A program made the translations under genes and the position numbers. Positions 1-8,126 of a stretch of 61,449 bases of DNA are shown here, one piece after another; the first letter of the stretch is position 1, and every line of letters starts with the position of its first letter. Source of the stretch: Bacillota bacterium. GTDB taxonomy: Bacteria; Bacillota; Sulfobacillia; JAJZYS01; JAJYTV01. The stretch spans positions 1 to 61,449 of the forward strand of contig JAJYSJ010000014.1 in assembly GCA_021793645.1 (NCBI GenBank), in the 5' to 3' direction. The notes under the pieces are model-generated. The model was not told where the DNA came from, searched no databases, and saw nothing but the letters and a program-made list of their open reading frames with translations.

Positions 1-150
1 TTCCCAGGGTCGCCCCGGGGATTTCCTGCTTCAGCGGAGCGTGCCGGCACTCGTGCGCGCCGGTCTTACAGCCCCTCCACAGGCAGCTGCCGCAAGCCCT
101 GCGGCCAGGATGTTCTGCGCGGAGTTGATGTCGCGATCATGGGAGCTCCT
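1..150 (-). ncRNA. possible omega (guide-scaffold) RNA region of TnpB
   Basis: TnpB guide RNAs normally overlap the 3' end of tnpB and end at the right end of the element. Reading the minus strand, the bases after the tnpB stop contain GAAGCAGGAAATCCCCGGGG and then CCCTGGG, a GC-rich foldable tail of the expected kind. Only 30 bases after the stop are inside the window, so the boundary between scaffold and guide cannot be fixed. Placement is inferred from the family, not from a conserved motif match. Confidence 0.35.
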
Positions 151-1182
151 GCACTTCGGGCAGGTCCAAAAGCGGACGGAGAGAGGGAGGTCATCGAGAA
201 CATGCCCGCAAGCATGGCACTGCTTGCTACTCGGATAGAACGTGTCGATCTGTACGAACGTGCGCCCGTACCAGGAGGACTTGTATCTGAGCTGTCGCAA
301 GAGTTCGCCCCAATTGGCGTCAGCGATCGACTTTGCGAGATGCCGGTTTCTCAGCATGCCCTTCACCCGAAGGCTCTCCGCGCAGATGGCTTGGTTCTCG
401 CGCACCAGGCGGGTGGTCAACTTGTGGGTGAAGTCGCGGCGACGGTCGGCGATCCTCGCGTGGATCCTTGCGACGTGCAGTCTAGCCTTCTCCCGGTTGC
501 GCGAGCCCTTGCGCTTTCTCGCGAGGCTCCGCTGGGCATGGCGCAGGCGCCGCTCGTCGCGCCGCAGGAAGCGATCTGCCTTCACCTTCTCTCCCGTGCT
601 CAATGTCACGGCGTGCAGGAGCCCAAGGTCGATCCCGACCGTCTTGCGTGCGACCGGCAGGGTGTGGATCTCTTCTTCGACCAGCAGGCTGACGAAGTAC
701 CGTCCCGCACGGTCCAGCGTCACCGTGACGGTCGAGGGACTGCCGCGCAGACGGCGCGACCAGCGGATGGGAAGCGGCTGCGCCATCTTCGCAAGGTAGA
801 GGTGCTCCCCGTCGAAGCGGAACCCCGAGCGCGTGTACTCCGCCGCCTGCCGGTCATGCCTTCTCTTCCTGCGCGGGTAGCGAGAACTTCCCGCGAAGAA
901 GCTGCGATACGCCCGCTCGAGATGCCGCAGGCACTGCTGCAGCGGCACAGAGGACACCTCGCTAAGCCATGCGTAGTCCTCCCGCTTCTTGAGCGCGGTA
1001 AGCGCCGCCGAGAGGTCCCGGTAACCGAGCCTTTCCCCCCTCACATTGTAGGCCTCCGCCCGCAGCTCGAGGCCGTAGTTATATACCACGCGGACGCATC
1101 CGAACGTCCGCGCGAGCATCGCCCGCTGCACTGCGGTCGGGTAGCACCGAAACCGGTACGCTCGCTCGTGTCGAGATACCAT
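31..1182 (-). CDS. tnpB: TnpB, RNA-guided nuclease of an IS200/IS605-type element
   Basis: Encodes a TnpB/OrfB protein of about 383 residues when started at the ATG at 1182 (MVSRHERAYRF), the usual family length; an open stretch upstream of that ATG does not look like TnpB. The three RuvC parts are present: Asp in VGIDLG (about residue 185), Glu in CAESLRVKG (about 269) and Asp in DRDINSAQN (about 350). A zinc finger with two CxxC pairs (about 322-344) lies between the last two. TnpB proteins are known to cut DNA guided by an RNA made from the 3' end of their own element. No TnpA Y1 transposase is visible, so this is an IS1341-like, TnpB-only element as far as the window shows. The gene looks intact. 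The right end of the element is near or beyond base 1. Confidence 0.95.
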   Translation of the reverse strand: MVSRHERAYRFRCYPTAVQRAMLARTFGCVRVVYNYGLELRAEAYNVRGERLGYRDLSAALTALKKREDYAWLSEVSSVPLQQCLRHLERAYRSFFAGSSRYPRRKRRHDRQAAEYTRSGFRFDGEHLYLAKMAQPLPIRWSRRLRGSPSTVTVTLDRAGRYFVSLLVEEEIHTLPVARKTVGIDLGLLHAVTLSTGEKVKADRFLRRDERRLRHAQRSLARKRKGSRNREKARLHVARIHARIADRRRDFTHKLTTRLVRENQAICAESLRVKGMLRNRHLAKSIADANWGELLRQLRYKSSWYGRTFVQIDTFYPSSKQCHACGHVLDDLPLSVRFWTCPKCRSSHDRDINSAQNILAAGLAAAACGGAVRPARTSAGTLR

Positions 1183-1326
1183 ATCCCACCATTCGACAAC
1201 TGGAAGACGCTTCCTCCTCGACCTCAAGGTCAAGGTCTCCGCGTGATAGGATGATGAACCCAACGGCGATGCCTGAAGGTTCTCGGGCATTCAGGGCGAA
1301 ATCGTCGCCGCAAGGGGGCGAGCCAC
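1183..1326. other. intergenic region containing the left flank of the tnpB element
   Basis: This 144-base gap separates the divergent tnpB and LSm-like genes. The left end of the IS200/IS605-type element should lie here. I see no clear terminal hairpin or target motif that would fix it. An AAGGGGG ribosome binding site at about 1312-1318 serves the gene at 1327. Confidence 0.4.
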
Positions 1327-1533
1327 TTGGAGATGCCGAAGCCGCCCAAGGCATTTTTGCAGAGCCTGATCGGCCAGGAGATCCGTCTCAACTTTGCACG
1401 GGCTGACGCGGCGTCCGCGGAGGGCATCCTGCTCGGGTTCGACGAGCTGGGTGTCCTCGTGCGCCGCGCCGAGCGGTCCATCTTCTTCCCGTGGCATGTG
1501 CTGCGGTCGATCGATGCGGTGCAGCAGGGGTAG
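1327..1533 (+). CDS. small LSm/Hfq-like protein
   Basis: A 68-residue protein whose pattern fits an Sm-like beta-barrel: an N-terminal FLQSLIGQEIRL helix-strand, a glycine-rich turn EGILLGFDELGVLVR, and a closing strand FFPWHVLRSI. The TTG at 1327 is preferred because AAGGGGG lies 8 bases before it; an ATG two codons later is possible. Sm-like proteins of this size usually form rings that bind RNA, but this one lacks the typical Hfq Sm2 signature (YKHA/YKHAI-like), so RNA binding is a guess. It stands alone between tnpB and the convergent ccdA gene. Function is unknown. Confidence 0.65.
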   Translation: MEMPKPPKAFLQSLIGQEIRLNFARADAASAEGILLGFDELGVLVRRAERSIFFPWHVLRSIDAVQQG

Positions 1534-1620
1534 GTGCGTTGAACGCGCCTAGGCGGCGGACGACGGTCCGGCGCCTAGTGCGCGCTAAGCCGGCATGGGC
1601 GACGACTCGAGCCGTCCCGC

Positions 1621-1653
1621 AAAAGAGCGGCCAGGGCCCTCGGCGCCCTGGCC
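1621..1653 (-). terminator. terminator downstream of ccdA
   Basis: A 9-bp perfect stem (GGCCAGGGC at 1629-1637 with GCCCTGGCC at 1645-1653, loop of 7) is followed on the minus strand by GCTCTTTT. It sits about 70 bases past the ccdA stop and fits an intrinsic terminator with a short T run. Confidence 0.6.
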
Positions 1654-1722
1654 ATCGCTGTCCCGCTCGCTTTCGCCGCTGGGCGCGCCGCTCCGGGCTC
1701 GCCAGCTCCTCCTCGCTCTGCG

Positions 1723-2409
1723 TCAGAAGAAGCTTCCGAACCCGGAGAGGCGCGCAAGGACGCCGGAGATCATCAAGATGCCTAGCACGATCAGAAGGGC
1801 GCCGCCGACCTGCTCCATCAGGCGGCCGTAGCGCTGCAGTCCCCGCAGGCGGGAGACGATGCGGTCCGCGAGCAGGCCGAGCAGCAGGAACGGCACCCCG
1901 AGACCGAGCGCGTACGCGGCGAGCAGGATTGCGCCTTCCTGCCAGTGGGCGGTCTGTGACGCGAGCACCAGGATCGTGCCGAGGTACGGAGTGACACAGG
2001 CCGTCCAGCCGAAGCCGAAAGACGCGCCAACGAGCATCGAAGAACCAAAGCCGAGGTGTTCGGGGGAGTAGTGGAAGCGCGCGTCGCGCAGGAGAACGGA
2101 CGGCTGCAGCCCGAGCATGAAAAGGCCGAGCAGGATGACGATGATGCCCCCTGCATAGCGCAGCACGGTGCGCTCCCGCAGGAGTAGGTGGCCGATCACG
2201 GTAGCGGAGAGTCCCAAGAGGATGAAGACGAGAGCGAAGCCCAGCACGAAGCCGAGGGCGTGCAGCATCCTGCGGCCGGAAGACAGGCTGCTGCCGGCCG
2301 AGAGCAGTGCGAGGTAGCTGGGCAAGAGCGGCAGAACGCACGGAGACAGGAAGGAGAGAATCCCGCCAACGAAGGCGATCGGCAGAGAAACCGTGCCTCG
2401 CACCCCCAA
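1723..2409 (-). CDS. ccdA: CcdA-type cytochrome c biogenesis / thiol-electron transfer membrane protein
   Basis: A 228-residue six-helix membrane protein of the CcdA/DsbD transmembrane family. These proteins carry electrons from cytoplasmic thioredoxin across the membrane to extracytoplasmic thiol proteins. Both redox cysteines are in their family settings: FLSPCVLPLLPSY near the N-terminus (about residue 24) and GWTACVTPYLGT (about residue 133). The start is TTG at 2409, with AGAGAGG about 6 bases upstream; a GTG two codons in is also possible. No ResA, thioredoxin or DsbD soluble partner gene is next to it, so its substrate cannot be told from context. The fold assignment is firm. Confidence 0.92.
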   Translation of the reverse strand: MGVRGTVSLPIAFVGGILSFLSPCVLPLLPSYLALLSAGSSLSSGRRMLHALGFVLGFALVFILLGLSATVIGHLLLRERTVLRYAGGIIVILLGLFMLGLQPSVLLRDARFHYSPEHLGFGSSMLVGASFGFGWTACVTPYLGTILVLASQTAHWQEGAILLAAYALGLGVPFLLLGLLADRIVSRLRGLQRYGRLMEQVGGALLIVLGILMISGVLARLSGFGSFF

Positions 2410-2878
2410 AAGAAGCCTCTCTTATTCTCGCAGTCCGGTGTAGCAGGGTCAAAGCCTGCGCCATGCCCACTGACCTTCATCCGGTCCTCGGCTGCTGGTC
2501 AGCAAAGGCGCGGCTTCACAGCAGCTTCGGAGTGGGAATCCGCCTTTAGAGGACGCAGCCGCCGCACGGACGCGACCTGTACGTTGCAGGGCGGCGTCGC
2601 ACCCACCCCCGCGACCGTGACTCGTGGAGCAGAAGGTGGAGAGGAACGACAGGGATCTGCCCATTTCGGTCCTCCCGCGCTGTATCAAGGCGACCTTCGT
2701 TCCTTCGGCCCGTCTTCGGCACGATCTCCTGCAGAGTGCAGGACAGGGCGCGGGCCCGACCCTGAAAGCCGCAAACCCTTGCAGCAGGCCCCCTCAAATG
2801 GCAAGTTCATGCAGGAAGGCCTCGGATCTTGTCGAAGACGAGGAGGCCAACAGTGCCCGCTTCTGAGGAGACAACCCC
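2410..2878. other. 469-base gap upstream of the chemoreceptor, with hairpins
   Basis: No convincing gene is present; short open frames here have no recognisable protein character. The right half is strongly structured: CCTGCA/TGCAGG around a GAG loop (about 2730-2744), a CAGGG/CCCTG stem enclosing GGGCCC (about 2746-2766), and GCCTCG/CGAGG(A)GGC shortly before the receptor start (about 2819-2850). Together they could be a structured 5' leader of the receptor mRNA. I could not match them to a known riboswitch, including the cyclic-di-GMP GEMM consensus. No clear -35/-10 pair was found. Confidence 0.4.
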
Positions 2879-4732
2879 ATGCAAAACCTACGCATCGGCC
2901 TGAAGCTCATGCTCGCGTCCGCGGTCGTCGGCGTACTCGTATTCGGTGTCATTGTCTACGCCATCGTGGCCGCCGGAGCGCAGCGCGCAAGCTACGACAC
3001 ACTTCTCGGCACAGTCATGCCCCGTGAGATGGCCTCGCTGCAACTGGAGTCCGACGTCTTCAAGATGGTGCAGGCGGACCAGCAGGCAACGCTACAGGTC
3101 GGGCAGTCGAACGGCTTCGTTGCGGCGCTCGGCGACGCGAACGTGCAGCTCGACGCCGTCGGCCGCTATTCGACGACGCCCCAGGAGAAAGCTTCGTACG
3201 GACGGCTGCACCTCGCGTACACTACCGAAACATCCACACTGCAAGAGGCGCAGACCCTCCTGACCGCAGGCAACCTCCCTGGGGCCACCCAGCTCCTCCG
3301 ATCCACGACGCAGGAGCGCCAACAGCTGGAGCAGGCAGTGGCGAAGGTCGCTCAGCAGAGCCAACAGATTGACAGGCAGACTTCCGCAGCGCTGAGTGCG
3401 TCGGCGACGCGCAGCCTCATGCTGGAGATCTTCCTCGCGATCGCCGCCGCGGTCATCGGCGTCCTGCTGATCCTCGGCATGGCGAAGGCCATCGCCCGTC
3501 CGATCGTCCTGATTGCGGAGGCGGCTGAAAAGATTGCGCAGGGCGACCTGCGCGTGCGGGAGATGCGCGAGCAGGGCACGGACGAGGTCGGAATCCTCTC
3601 GCGCGCCTTCAACCGCATGGTGCGGGATCTGCGCTCCCTCCTGAACCAGATCGGCCATGCCGCGGAGCAGGTCGCGGCCTCCAGCGGCCAGACGGCCTCC
3701 ACCTCGGCCCAGGTTGCGCACGCGACGCAGCAGATCGCGTCGGCCGTACAGGAGGTGGCGCGCGGGGCCACCGAGCAGTCCGCGAGTGCCGAGGACGCCG
3801 CAGGCGTGATGAGCCAGCTGGAGATGTCCACCCTGCAGATGACGCAGGGCGCAAGCACCCAGGCTGAGGATGTCGCCCAGACCTCGGCCGTCATCAAGCA
3901 GATGGCCCTGGCGATCGACCAGGTCGCCCGCGGCGCCCAGGACGTCTCGTCCGCCGCAGCGCGCGCGCTGAAGGCGGCGGAGGACGGAGGGAAGGCGGTC
4001 GATCAGACGATCGCCGGCATCCAGGAGATCCGCGACACCTCGGGCGTGGCGGCGCAGCACGTGCAGGTGCTCGGCCGCTCCTCCGCGCAGATCGGCGAGA
4101 TCATCGAGGTGATCGGCGGCATCGCTGAACAGACGAACCTTCTTGCGCTCAATGCTGCGATCGAGGCGGCCCGGGCAGGCGAGAACGGCAGGGGGTTCGC
4201 GGTCGTCGCCGACGAGGTCCGCAAGCTCGCCGAGAGTTCGAGCCAGGCGACGAAGCAGATCGCCGAGCTGATCGGCACGATCCAGCAGAACGTGAAGGCG
4301 GCGGTGTCGGCGATGGAAGCCTCCGGCAGCCGCGTAGCCGACGGCACCCAGCGGGCCGGCCACGCGGGAGAAGCGCTGCGCACGATCCTAGACGCCATGC
4401 GCGAGACGAATGGCTACGCGCAGGACATCTCCGCGGCGGCGGAGCAGGTTTCGGCCAGCGCCGAGGGTGCAGTGCAGTCGATGGAGTCGGTCGCGAGCGT
4501 GACGGAGGAGAACTCCGCCGCGACACAGGAGATCGCGTCGTTCGTCGGAAGGGTGAACAGCCAAGTCCGGTCGGTCGCCGAGATCTCCGCTAGCACGGCT
4601 GCGTCCGTGCAGGAGGTCAGCTCCACCTCGGAAGAGGTCGGCGCGTCGGCCGAGGAGATCAATGCGACGGCGAATGAGCTGGCGCGGACGGCTCAGGAGC
4701 TCCGAGAGATGCTGACGCGGTTCCAGGTGTAG
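2879..4732 (+). CDS. methyl-accepting chemotaxis protein
   Basis: A 617-residue chemoreceptor. TM1 lies at about residues 8-30, a helical four-helix-bundle type sensor domain at about 31-178, TM2 at about 180-203, then a HAMP domain ([22 protein letters not shown] region) and a long coiled-coil signalling domain. The conserved hairpin tip [19 protein letters not shown] is at about 416-434 and binds CheA and CheW. Ala/Gln/Glu-rich heptads on either side provide methylation sites. It is followed 23 bases later by cheW, so the pair is probably cotranscribed. The ligand is unknown; its position next to a peptide-uptake operon makes a peptide or amino-acid signal possible, but that is only a guess. 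Confidence 0.96.
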   Translation: MQNLRIGLKLMLASAVVGVLVFGVIVYAIVAAGAQRASYDTLLGTVMPREMASLQLESDVFKMVQADQQATLQVGQSNGFVAALGDANVQLDAVGRYSTTPQEKASYGRLHLAYTTETSTLQEAQTLLTAGNLPGATQLLRSTTQERQQLEQAVAKVAQQSQQIDRQTSAALSASATRSLMLEIFLAIAAAVIGVLLILGMAKAIARPIVLIAEAAEKIAQGDLRVREMREQGTDEVGILSRAFNRMVRDLRSLLNQIGHAAEQVAASSGQTASTSAQVAHATQQIASAVQEVARGATEQSASAEDAAGVMSQLEMSTLQMTQGASTQAEDVAQTSAVIKQMALAIDQVARGAQDVSSAAARALKAAEDGGKAVDQTIAGIQEIRDTSGVAAQHVQVLGRSSAQIGEIIEVIGGIAEQTNLLALNAAIEAARAGENGRGFAVVADEVRKLAESSSQATKQIAELIGTIQQNVKAAVSAMEASGSRVADGTQRAGHAGEALRTILDAMRETNGYAQDISAAAEQVSASAEGAVQSMESVASVTEENSAATQEIASFVGRVNSQVRSVAEISASTAASVQEVSSTSEEVGASAEEINATANELARTAQELREMLTRFQV

Positions 4733-4755
4733 CGCGCAAGCGAGGAGGACTGAAG

Positions 4756-5226
4756 GTGGCCGAAGTGACGCAGGTCCAGTTGGTGCTCTTCGAACTGCAG
4801 GGCGAACTGTATGCCGTGGAGGCTGCCCGCGTGCAGGAGATCGTCGCAAGGCAGCCGGAAACGCGGGTTCCGCGCACACCGGGCTACGTGGTGGGAATCG
4901 TCAACCTGCGCGGCCGCGTCATCCCGACGGTCGACCTCTTGCGCCGCTTCGGCCTGGGCGACAGCACCGGGACTGCGACGCAGGTGGTGGTCGTCGAACT
5001 GCGCGGCAGCCTGGTCGGCTTCATCGTTGACCTCGTCACCGAGGTCCTGAACGTCCCCCTCAACAAGATGGAGCCGCCGCCCGAGACGGTCGTCGCCGGG
5101 CCGGTACGGTCCGTGTCCGCGATCCTCGAGGTCGGTGGGCGCCTCGCCAGCGTGCTCGACCTGGACCTTGCCTTCTCACCGGAGGAAATGCAGCAGGAGG
5201 AAGCCCTGCAAGGCCACGTTTCCTGA
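4756..5226 (+). CDS. cheW: CheW chemotaxis coupling protein
   Basis: A 156-residue single-domain CheW that links receptors to the CheA kinase. The family pattern is clear: LFELQGELYAVEAARVQEI at the start, then VPRTPGYVVGIVNLRGRVIPTVDL, and a C-terminal GRLASVLDLD strand. The GTG start at 4756 has GAGGAGG about 7 bases upstream. It follows the chemoreceptor directly and is one of two cheW genes in the window (the other is in the main che operon at 50887), suggesting a dedicated coupler for this receptor or simple redundancy. Confidence 0.95.
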   Translation: MAEVTQVQLVLFELQGELYAVEAARVQEIVARQPETRVPRTPGYVVGIVNLRGRVIPTVDLLRRFGLGDSTGTATQVVVVELRGSLVGFIVDLVTEVLNVPLNKMEPPPETVVAGPVRSVSAILEVGGRLASVLDLDLAFSPEEMQQEEALQGHVS

Positions 5227-5235
5227 CGCCCCGCT

Positions 5236-5291
5236 CGCAGCCCCCCGCAGCCTTCTTGGCGCGAGGGGCTGCGCCATATCGGTTGTTTTTT
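5236..5291 (+). terminator. probable terminator after the receptor-cheW pair
   Basis: CGCAGCCCC (5236-5244) pairs perfectly with GGGGCTGCG (5265-5273) across a 20-base loop, and a run of six T follows at 5286-5291. The long loop and the gap before the T run are not ideal. It lies between cheW and the convergent iclR-type gene and may serve both. Confidence 0.5.
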
Positions 5292-5375
5292 CGGGGGACT
5301 GTACGAAACGTCTGATCCAAGCCTGCGCCGCATCGTCTGCATCGGCGACCACGGCCACTGGATCTGGGCGCGTTT

Positions 5376-6236
5376 TCAGGCTCTTGGGGCGGTTTCGGTC
5401 AGAGAGCTGTCCGCAGGGAATGGGCTGCCCTCGTCGCACAGGGAGAGGAACACCTCGGGCCTTGTCGGCCAGACGACGTCAAAGCCGAGCCTGCGAGAGA
5501 TGCCTAGCGCGGCTGCGTCGAGTGCCACGAGTAGTGACTGCAGACTCTCCCTGCCGAGGTAATGACGCTCGGCGCCGGCGACGCTCAGTGCGCCTACGAC
5601 CCTGCCGCGCGCACCGATGATCGGCACCGCGAGTTCAGCGGAGTAGGGTTCCATCTCCCCAAGGCTGAGCGCGCACCACGTCTCTCGCACCGTGCGAAGT
5701 TTCGCGAGCACCTCGGCCTCGCTCCGCGGAGTGCGGTCCGTCAGAGGGTGCAGCTTCAGTTCTCCTAGGATGGCCAGCACCTCGTCGTCTTCCAGCGCGG
5801 CCAGTAGGAGGCGCGTCGAGGCACCGGCGTAGAGCGGCGCGCGACGCCCTGGCCGGATGTAGAGCCGCGCGGGCGACGACGCAGGTAGCACCTCAACGTA
5901 GATGCCATGGCAGCCGTCGCGGATGACGAGCTGCACCGACTGGTCGACCTCGTCGCGCAATCTGTCCATCAGGTCCATGCCGACGTTCCAGGGTTCGACA
6001 GAGCTCTTGACATGGGCAGCGAGTTCGAGGATGCGGTAACCAAGGCGATAGCCGTCGCCCTCGCGATCCACAAGTCCATACTGCTGGAGTACCCGGAGCG
6101 TGCGGTGGCAGGTCGCCTTGCTGACACCGGACGCCTTGGAGAGTTCGGTGAGACTCTGGGTGCTCTGTCCCTGACCGAAGAAGTCGAGGAGGTAGAGCGC
6201 CTTCTCGATCGCACCGAGACCGCCGCTGACCGTCAT
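5376..6236 (-). CDS. IclR-family transcriptional regulator
   Basis: A 286-residue IclR-type regulator. An N-terminal winged helix-turn-helix (about residues 8-65: ALYLLDFFGQG, then LTELSKASGVSKATCHRTLR, then LVDREGDGYRLG) is followed by the larger effector-binding domain. ATG at 6236 is chosen because AAGGAGG lies 5 bases upstream; a TTG five codons earlier would place the ribosome site inside the gene. It is divergent from the oligopeptide-binding protein gene across a 187-base region with a large dyad. IclR proteins often control a neighbouring uptake and catabolic operon, so this one probably regulates the transporter-pxp operon in response to a peptide or 5-oxoproline-related effector (inference). 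Confidence 0.93.
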   Translation of the reverse strand: MTVSGGLGAIEKALYLLDFFGQGQSTQSLTELSKASGVSKATCHRTLRVLQQYGLVDREGDGYRLGYRILELAAHVKSSVEPWNVGMDLMDRLRDEVDQSVQLVIRDGCHGIYVEVLPASSPARLYIRPGRRAPLYAGASTRLLLAALEDDEVLAILGELKLHPLTDRTPRSEAEVLAKLRTVRETWCALSLGEMEPYSAELAVPIIGARGRVVGALSVAGAERHYLGRESLQSLLVALDAAALGISRRLGFDVVWPTRPEVFLSLCDEGSPFPADSSLTETAPRA

Positions 6237-6365
6237 GTCGTCCTCCTTCAAACGCGTGGGATTTTGACAGGTCGCCTACGAAGGGGAGTGCCACGTACAC
6301 TATCGAAGCGATCACACGTTCGACAACGATAATCCTCTTTCGATGACCTAAAGGAATTTGCCTTC

Positions 6366-6416
6366 CACACAACGAACAAACGGGTCCATCAGGCGGACCA
6401 TAAGGTCTGTTGTGTG
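6366..6416. promoter_or_regulatory. nested dyad, candidate operator between iclR-type and transporter genes
   Basis: Two inverted repeats share the same centre at base 6391: CACACAAC (6366-6373) with GTTGTGTG (6409-6416), and GGTCC (6383-6387) with GGACC (6395-6399). The arms are separated by exactly 9 bases on each side. Placement just upstream of the binding-protein gene and downstream of the divergent regulator start fits an operator for the IclR-type protein. The dyad could also act as an mRNA hairpin just before the ribosome site. Confidence 0.55.
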
Positions 6417-6435
6417 AGAAGGGGTGAGACTGATC

Positions 6436-7992
6436 GTGTTCCGCAAGGAAAGGCTCTTGGCCCTTGCCTCCGTCCTGACCCTTGCCTTCGGTGTGGCCAG
6501 CTGTGGTACCAGTACCCCGCCTCAGGCGGCATCCTCGTCCTCAGGCGGCACCCTCGTGATCGGCGACCAGTATGGCGACCCCAACAACCTCGACCCGATC
6601 GCAACGTTCACGCTGGCTTGGGGCGAAATCGCCTCGAACGTCTTCGACGGCCTTGTCTTCCGTACACCAACGCTCAAAATCGAGCCCGGCCTCGCCACCT
6701 CATGGCACTGGCAAAACAGCGATCATCTCGTCATGAATTTGCGGAAGGGCGTTCTCTTCCAAGACGGTGAGCACTTCAACGCGCAGGCCGTTGTCTTCAC
6801 GTTCGACCGGTTGCTCGGACCCCAGGGTCAGAAAGGACCGCAGTACGCGAACTACAACGCGATCCAGAAGGTCGAGGCTCTCGGCTCCTATCAGGTTGAG
6901 TTCTTCCTCAGCCACCCTGACCCGACGCTGATCACCAAGCTCGCGGGCTACGGCGCGATGATCGTGCCGCCGAAGTACATCCAGAAGCACGGCAGCACCT
7001 ACTTCGGAACACACCCGATCGGAACCGGCCCGTTCAAGGTCGTGAAGTACGTCAAGGGGTCGGAACTCGTCCTCCAGCGCTTCGGTAAGTACTGGCGCGG
7101 TCCTGCAAAACTCTCGAAGGTGATCTACCAGTTCATCCCCGAGGACTCGACGCGGCTTGCAGACCTCCAGACGGGTAGCATCGACATCATGCAGGGCGTT
7201 CCGGTAGCACAGGCATCCATCGTAACCGGGAACTCCTCGCTGCACCTCTACCCGGTGAAGTCGCCGACAGTCTTCGAGCTCGGCACCGACTTCAGCGTCT
7301 ACCCGACCAACAAGCTTCAGGTGCGGGAAGCAATCGCCGAAGCGATCAACATGAAGGCGATTATCAAGAGCGTCCTCCACGGCTACGCCGCACCGATCTC
7401 CACCTTCCAGAGCGCGCTCTCCTTCGGCAACGACCCGAAGCTGAAGCCGTATCCGTACGACCCCACCCAGGCCAAGAAGCTGCTCTCGGCTGCCGGGGTC
7501 AAGCCTGGCACCACCATCACGCTCGGCTACGACGGCAGCGACTCGACATTCCAGCAGGTCGCGCAGGCCGTCGCCGCATACCTCCAGCAGGTCGGGCTGA
7601 AGACCAATCTCCAGCCGTTCGACACCAACACCTTCTACAACACCCTGATCCCTGCCGGTCACGGCAAGGCCGGAGCCCTCTGGGAATTCGAATGGGGCGG
7701 CTGGACGCTCGATTTCGACAACACCGCGGCGCTACTCTACACCCCGAAGCAGTTCTGGAACCCGACCTACTCGAACCCGCAGGTCACGGCGCTCATCAAC
7801 GCCGAGCGGAGTACTCTTAACACCTCCAGTCGGCTGCAGGACTTCTACAAGCTCGACCAGATCCTGCACAACCAGGTCGTCGGCATCCCGCTCTACAACA
7901 CGGAGAACCTCTGGGCGACCGATAGCCGCGTGCGCGGCTTCGTAGCTCCGCCCGACGACCGTCTCTGGCTCTGGCCGGTCTCCGTTCAGTAG
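6436..7992 (+). CDS. ABC transporter substrate-binding lipoprotein, peptide/dipeptide type
   Basis: About 518 residues, family SBP_bac_5 (OppA/DppA-like). It begins with a lipoprotein signal peptide: positive N-terminus, hydrophobic stretch, and lipobox VASC at about residues 19-22. It captures a peptide-like ligand outside the membrane and delivers it to the permeases encoded next. Family features include GGTLVIGDQYGDPNNLDP at the mature N-terminus and HPIGTGPFKVVKY. The GTG at 6436 has AAGGGGTGA 8-11 bases upstream and is preferred; a GTG at 6424 has no spacing from that site. First gene of the transporter-peptidase-pxp operon. The exact substrate is not visible from sequence. Confidence 0.93.
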   Translation: MFRKERLLALASVLTLAFGVASCGTSTPPQAASSSSGGTLVIGDQYGDPNNLDPIATFTLAWGEIASNVFDGLVFRTPTLKIEPGLATSWHWQNSDHLVMNLRKGVLFQDGEHFNAQAVVFTFDRLLGPQGQKGPQYANYNAIQKVEALGSYQVEFFLSHPDPTLITKLAGYGAMIVPPKYIQKHGSTYFGTHPIGTGPFKVVKYVKGSELVLQRFGKYWRGPAKLSKVIYQFIPEDSTRLADLQTGSIDIMQGVPVAQASIVTGNSSLHLYPVKSPTVFELGTDFSVYPTNKLQVREAIAEAINMKAIIKSVLHGYAAPISTFQSALSFGNDPKLKPYPYDPTQAKKLLSAAGVKPGTTITLGYDGSDSTFQQVAQAVAAYLQQVGLKTNLQPFDTNTFYNTLIPAGHGKAGALWEFEWGGWTLDFDNTAALLYTPKQFWNPTYSNPQVTALINAERSTLNTSSRLQDFYKLDQILHNQVVGIPLYNTENLWATDSRVRGFVAPPDDRLWLWPVSVQ

Positions 7993-8012
7993 AAGCGCCC
8001 CCCATCTGATGT

Positions 8013-8046
8013 GGCTGTACGCCGCTCCCTCTGGCGGCGTACAGCC
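8013..8046 (+). promoter_or_regulatory. intra-operon stem-loop after the binding-protein gene
   Basis: A perfect 13-bp stem, GGCTGTACGCCGC (8013-8025) with GCGGCGTACAGCC (8034-8046), with an 8-base loop, lies between the binding-protein stop and the first permease. There is no T run. Such hairpins commonly protect the upstream mRNA so that more binding protein than permease is made (known for ABC operons; here inferred). Confidence 0.55.
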
Positions 8047-8126
8047 GTACGGCGGCCCCCCAGCCCGCACCGCGCCCCGGGATTCCAGCGGACCCGAGGC
8101 CCGAAGGAAGCCGAGGTGACAAGATC

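Noticed and set aside
139-1254. Long plus-strand open frame opposite tnpB
   Set aside because: It is a mirror of the intact TnpB gene with no family character.
2624-2866. 80-codon open frame upstream of the chemoreceptor
   Set aside because: No ribosome site or family pattern; the region is better explained as structured leader DNA.
2700-2878. Cyclic-di-GMP (GEMM) riboswitch before the chemoreceptor
   Set aside because: The conserved cores GCACAGGGCAAACC and GACGCAAAGCC are not present; only loose resemblance to short parts was seen.
3092-4363. Long open frames antisense to the chemoreceptor
   Set aside because: They are by-products of GC-rich codon usage; their sequences show no protein family and the sense gene is unmistakable.
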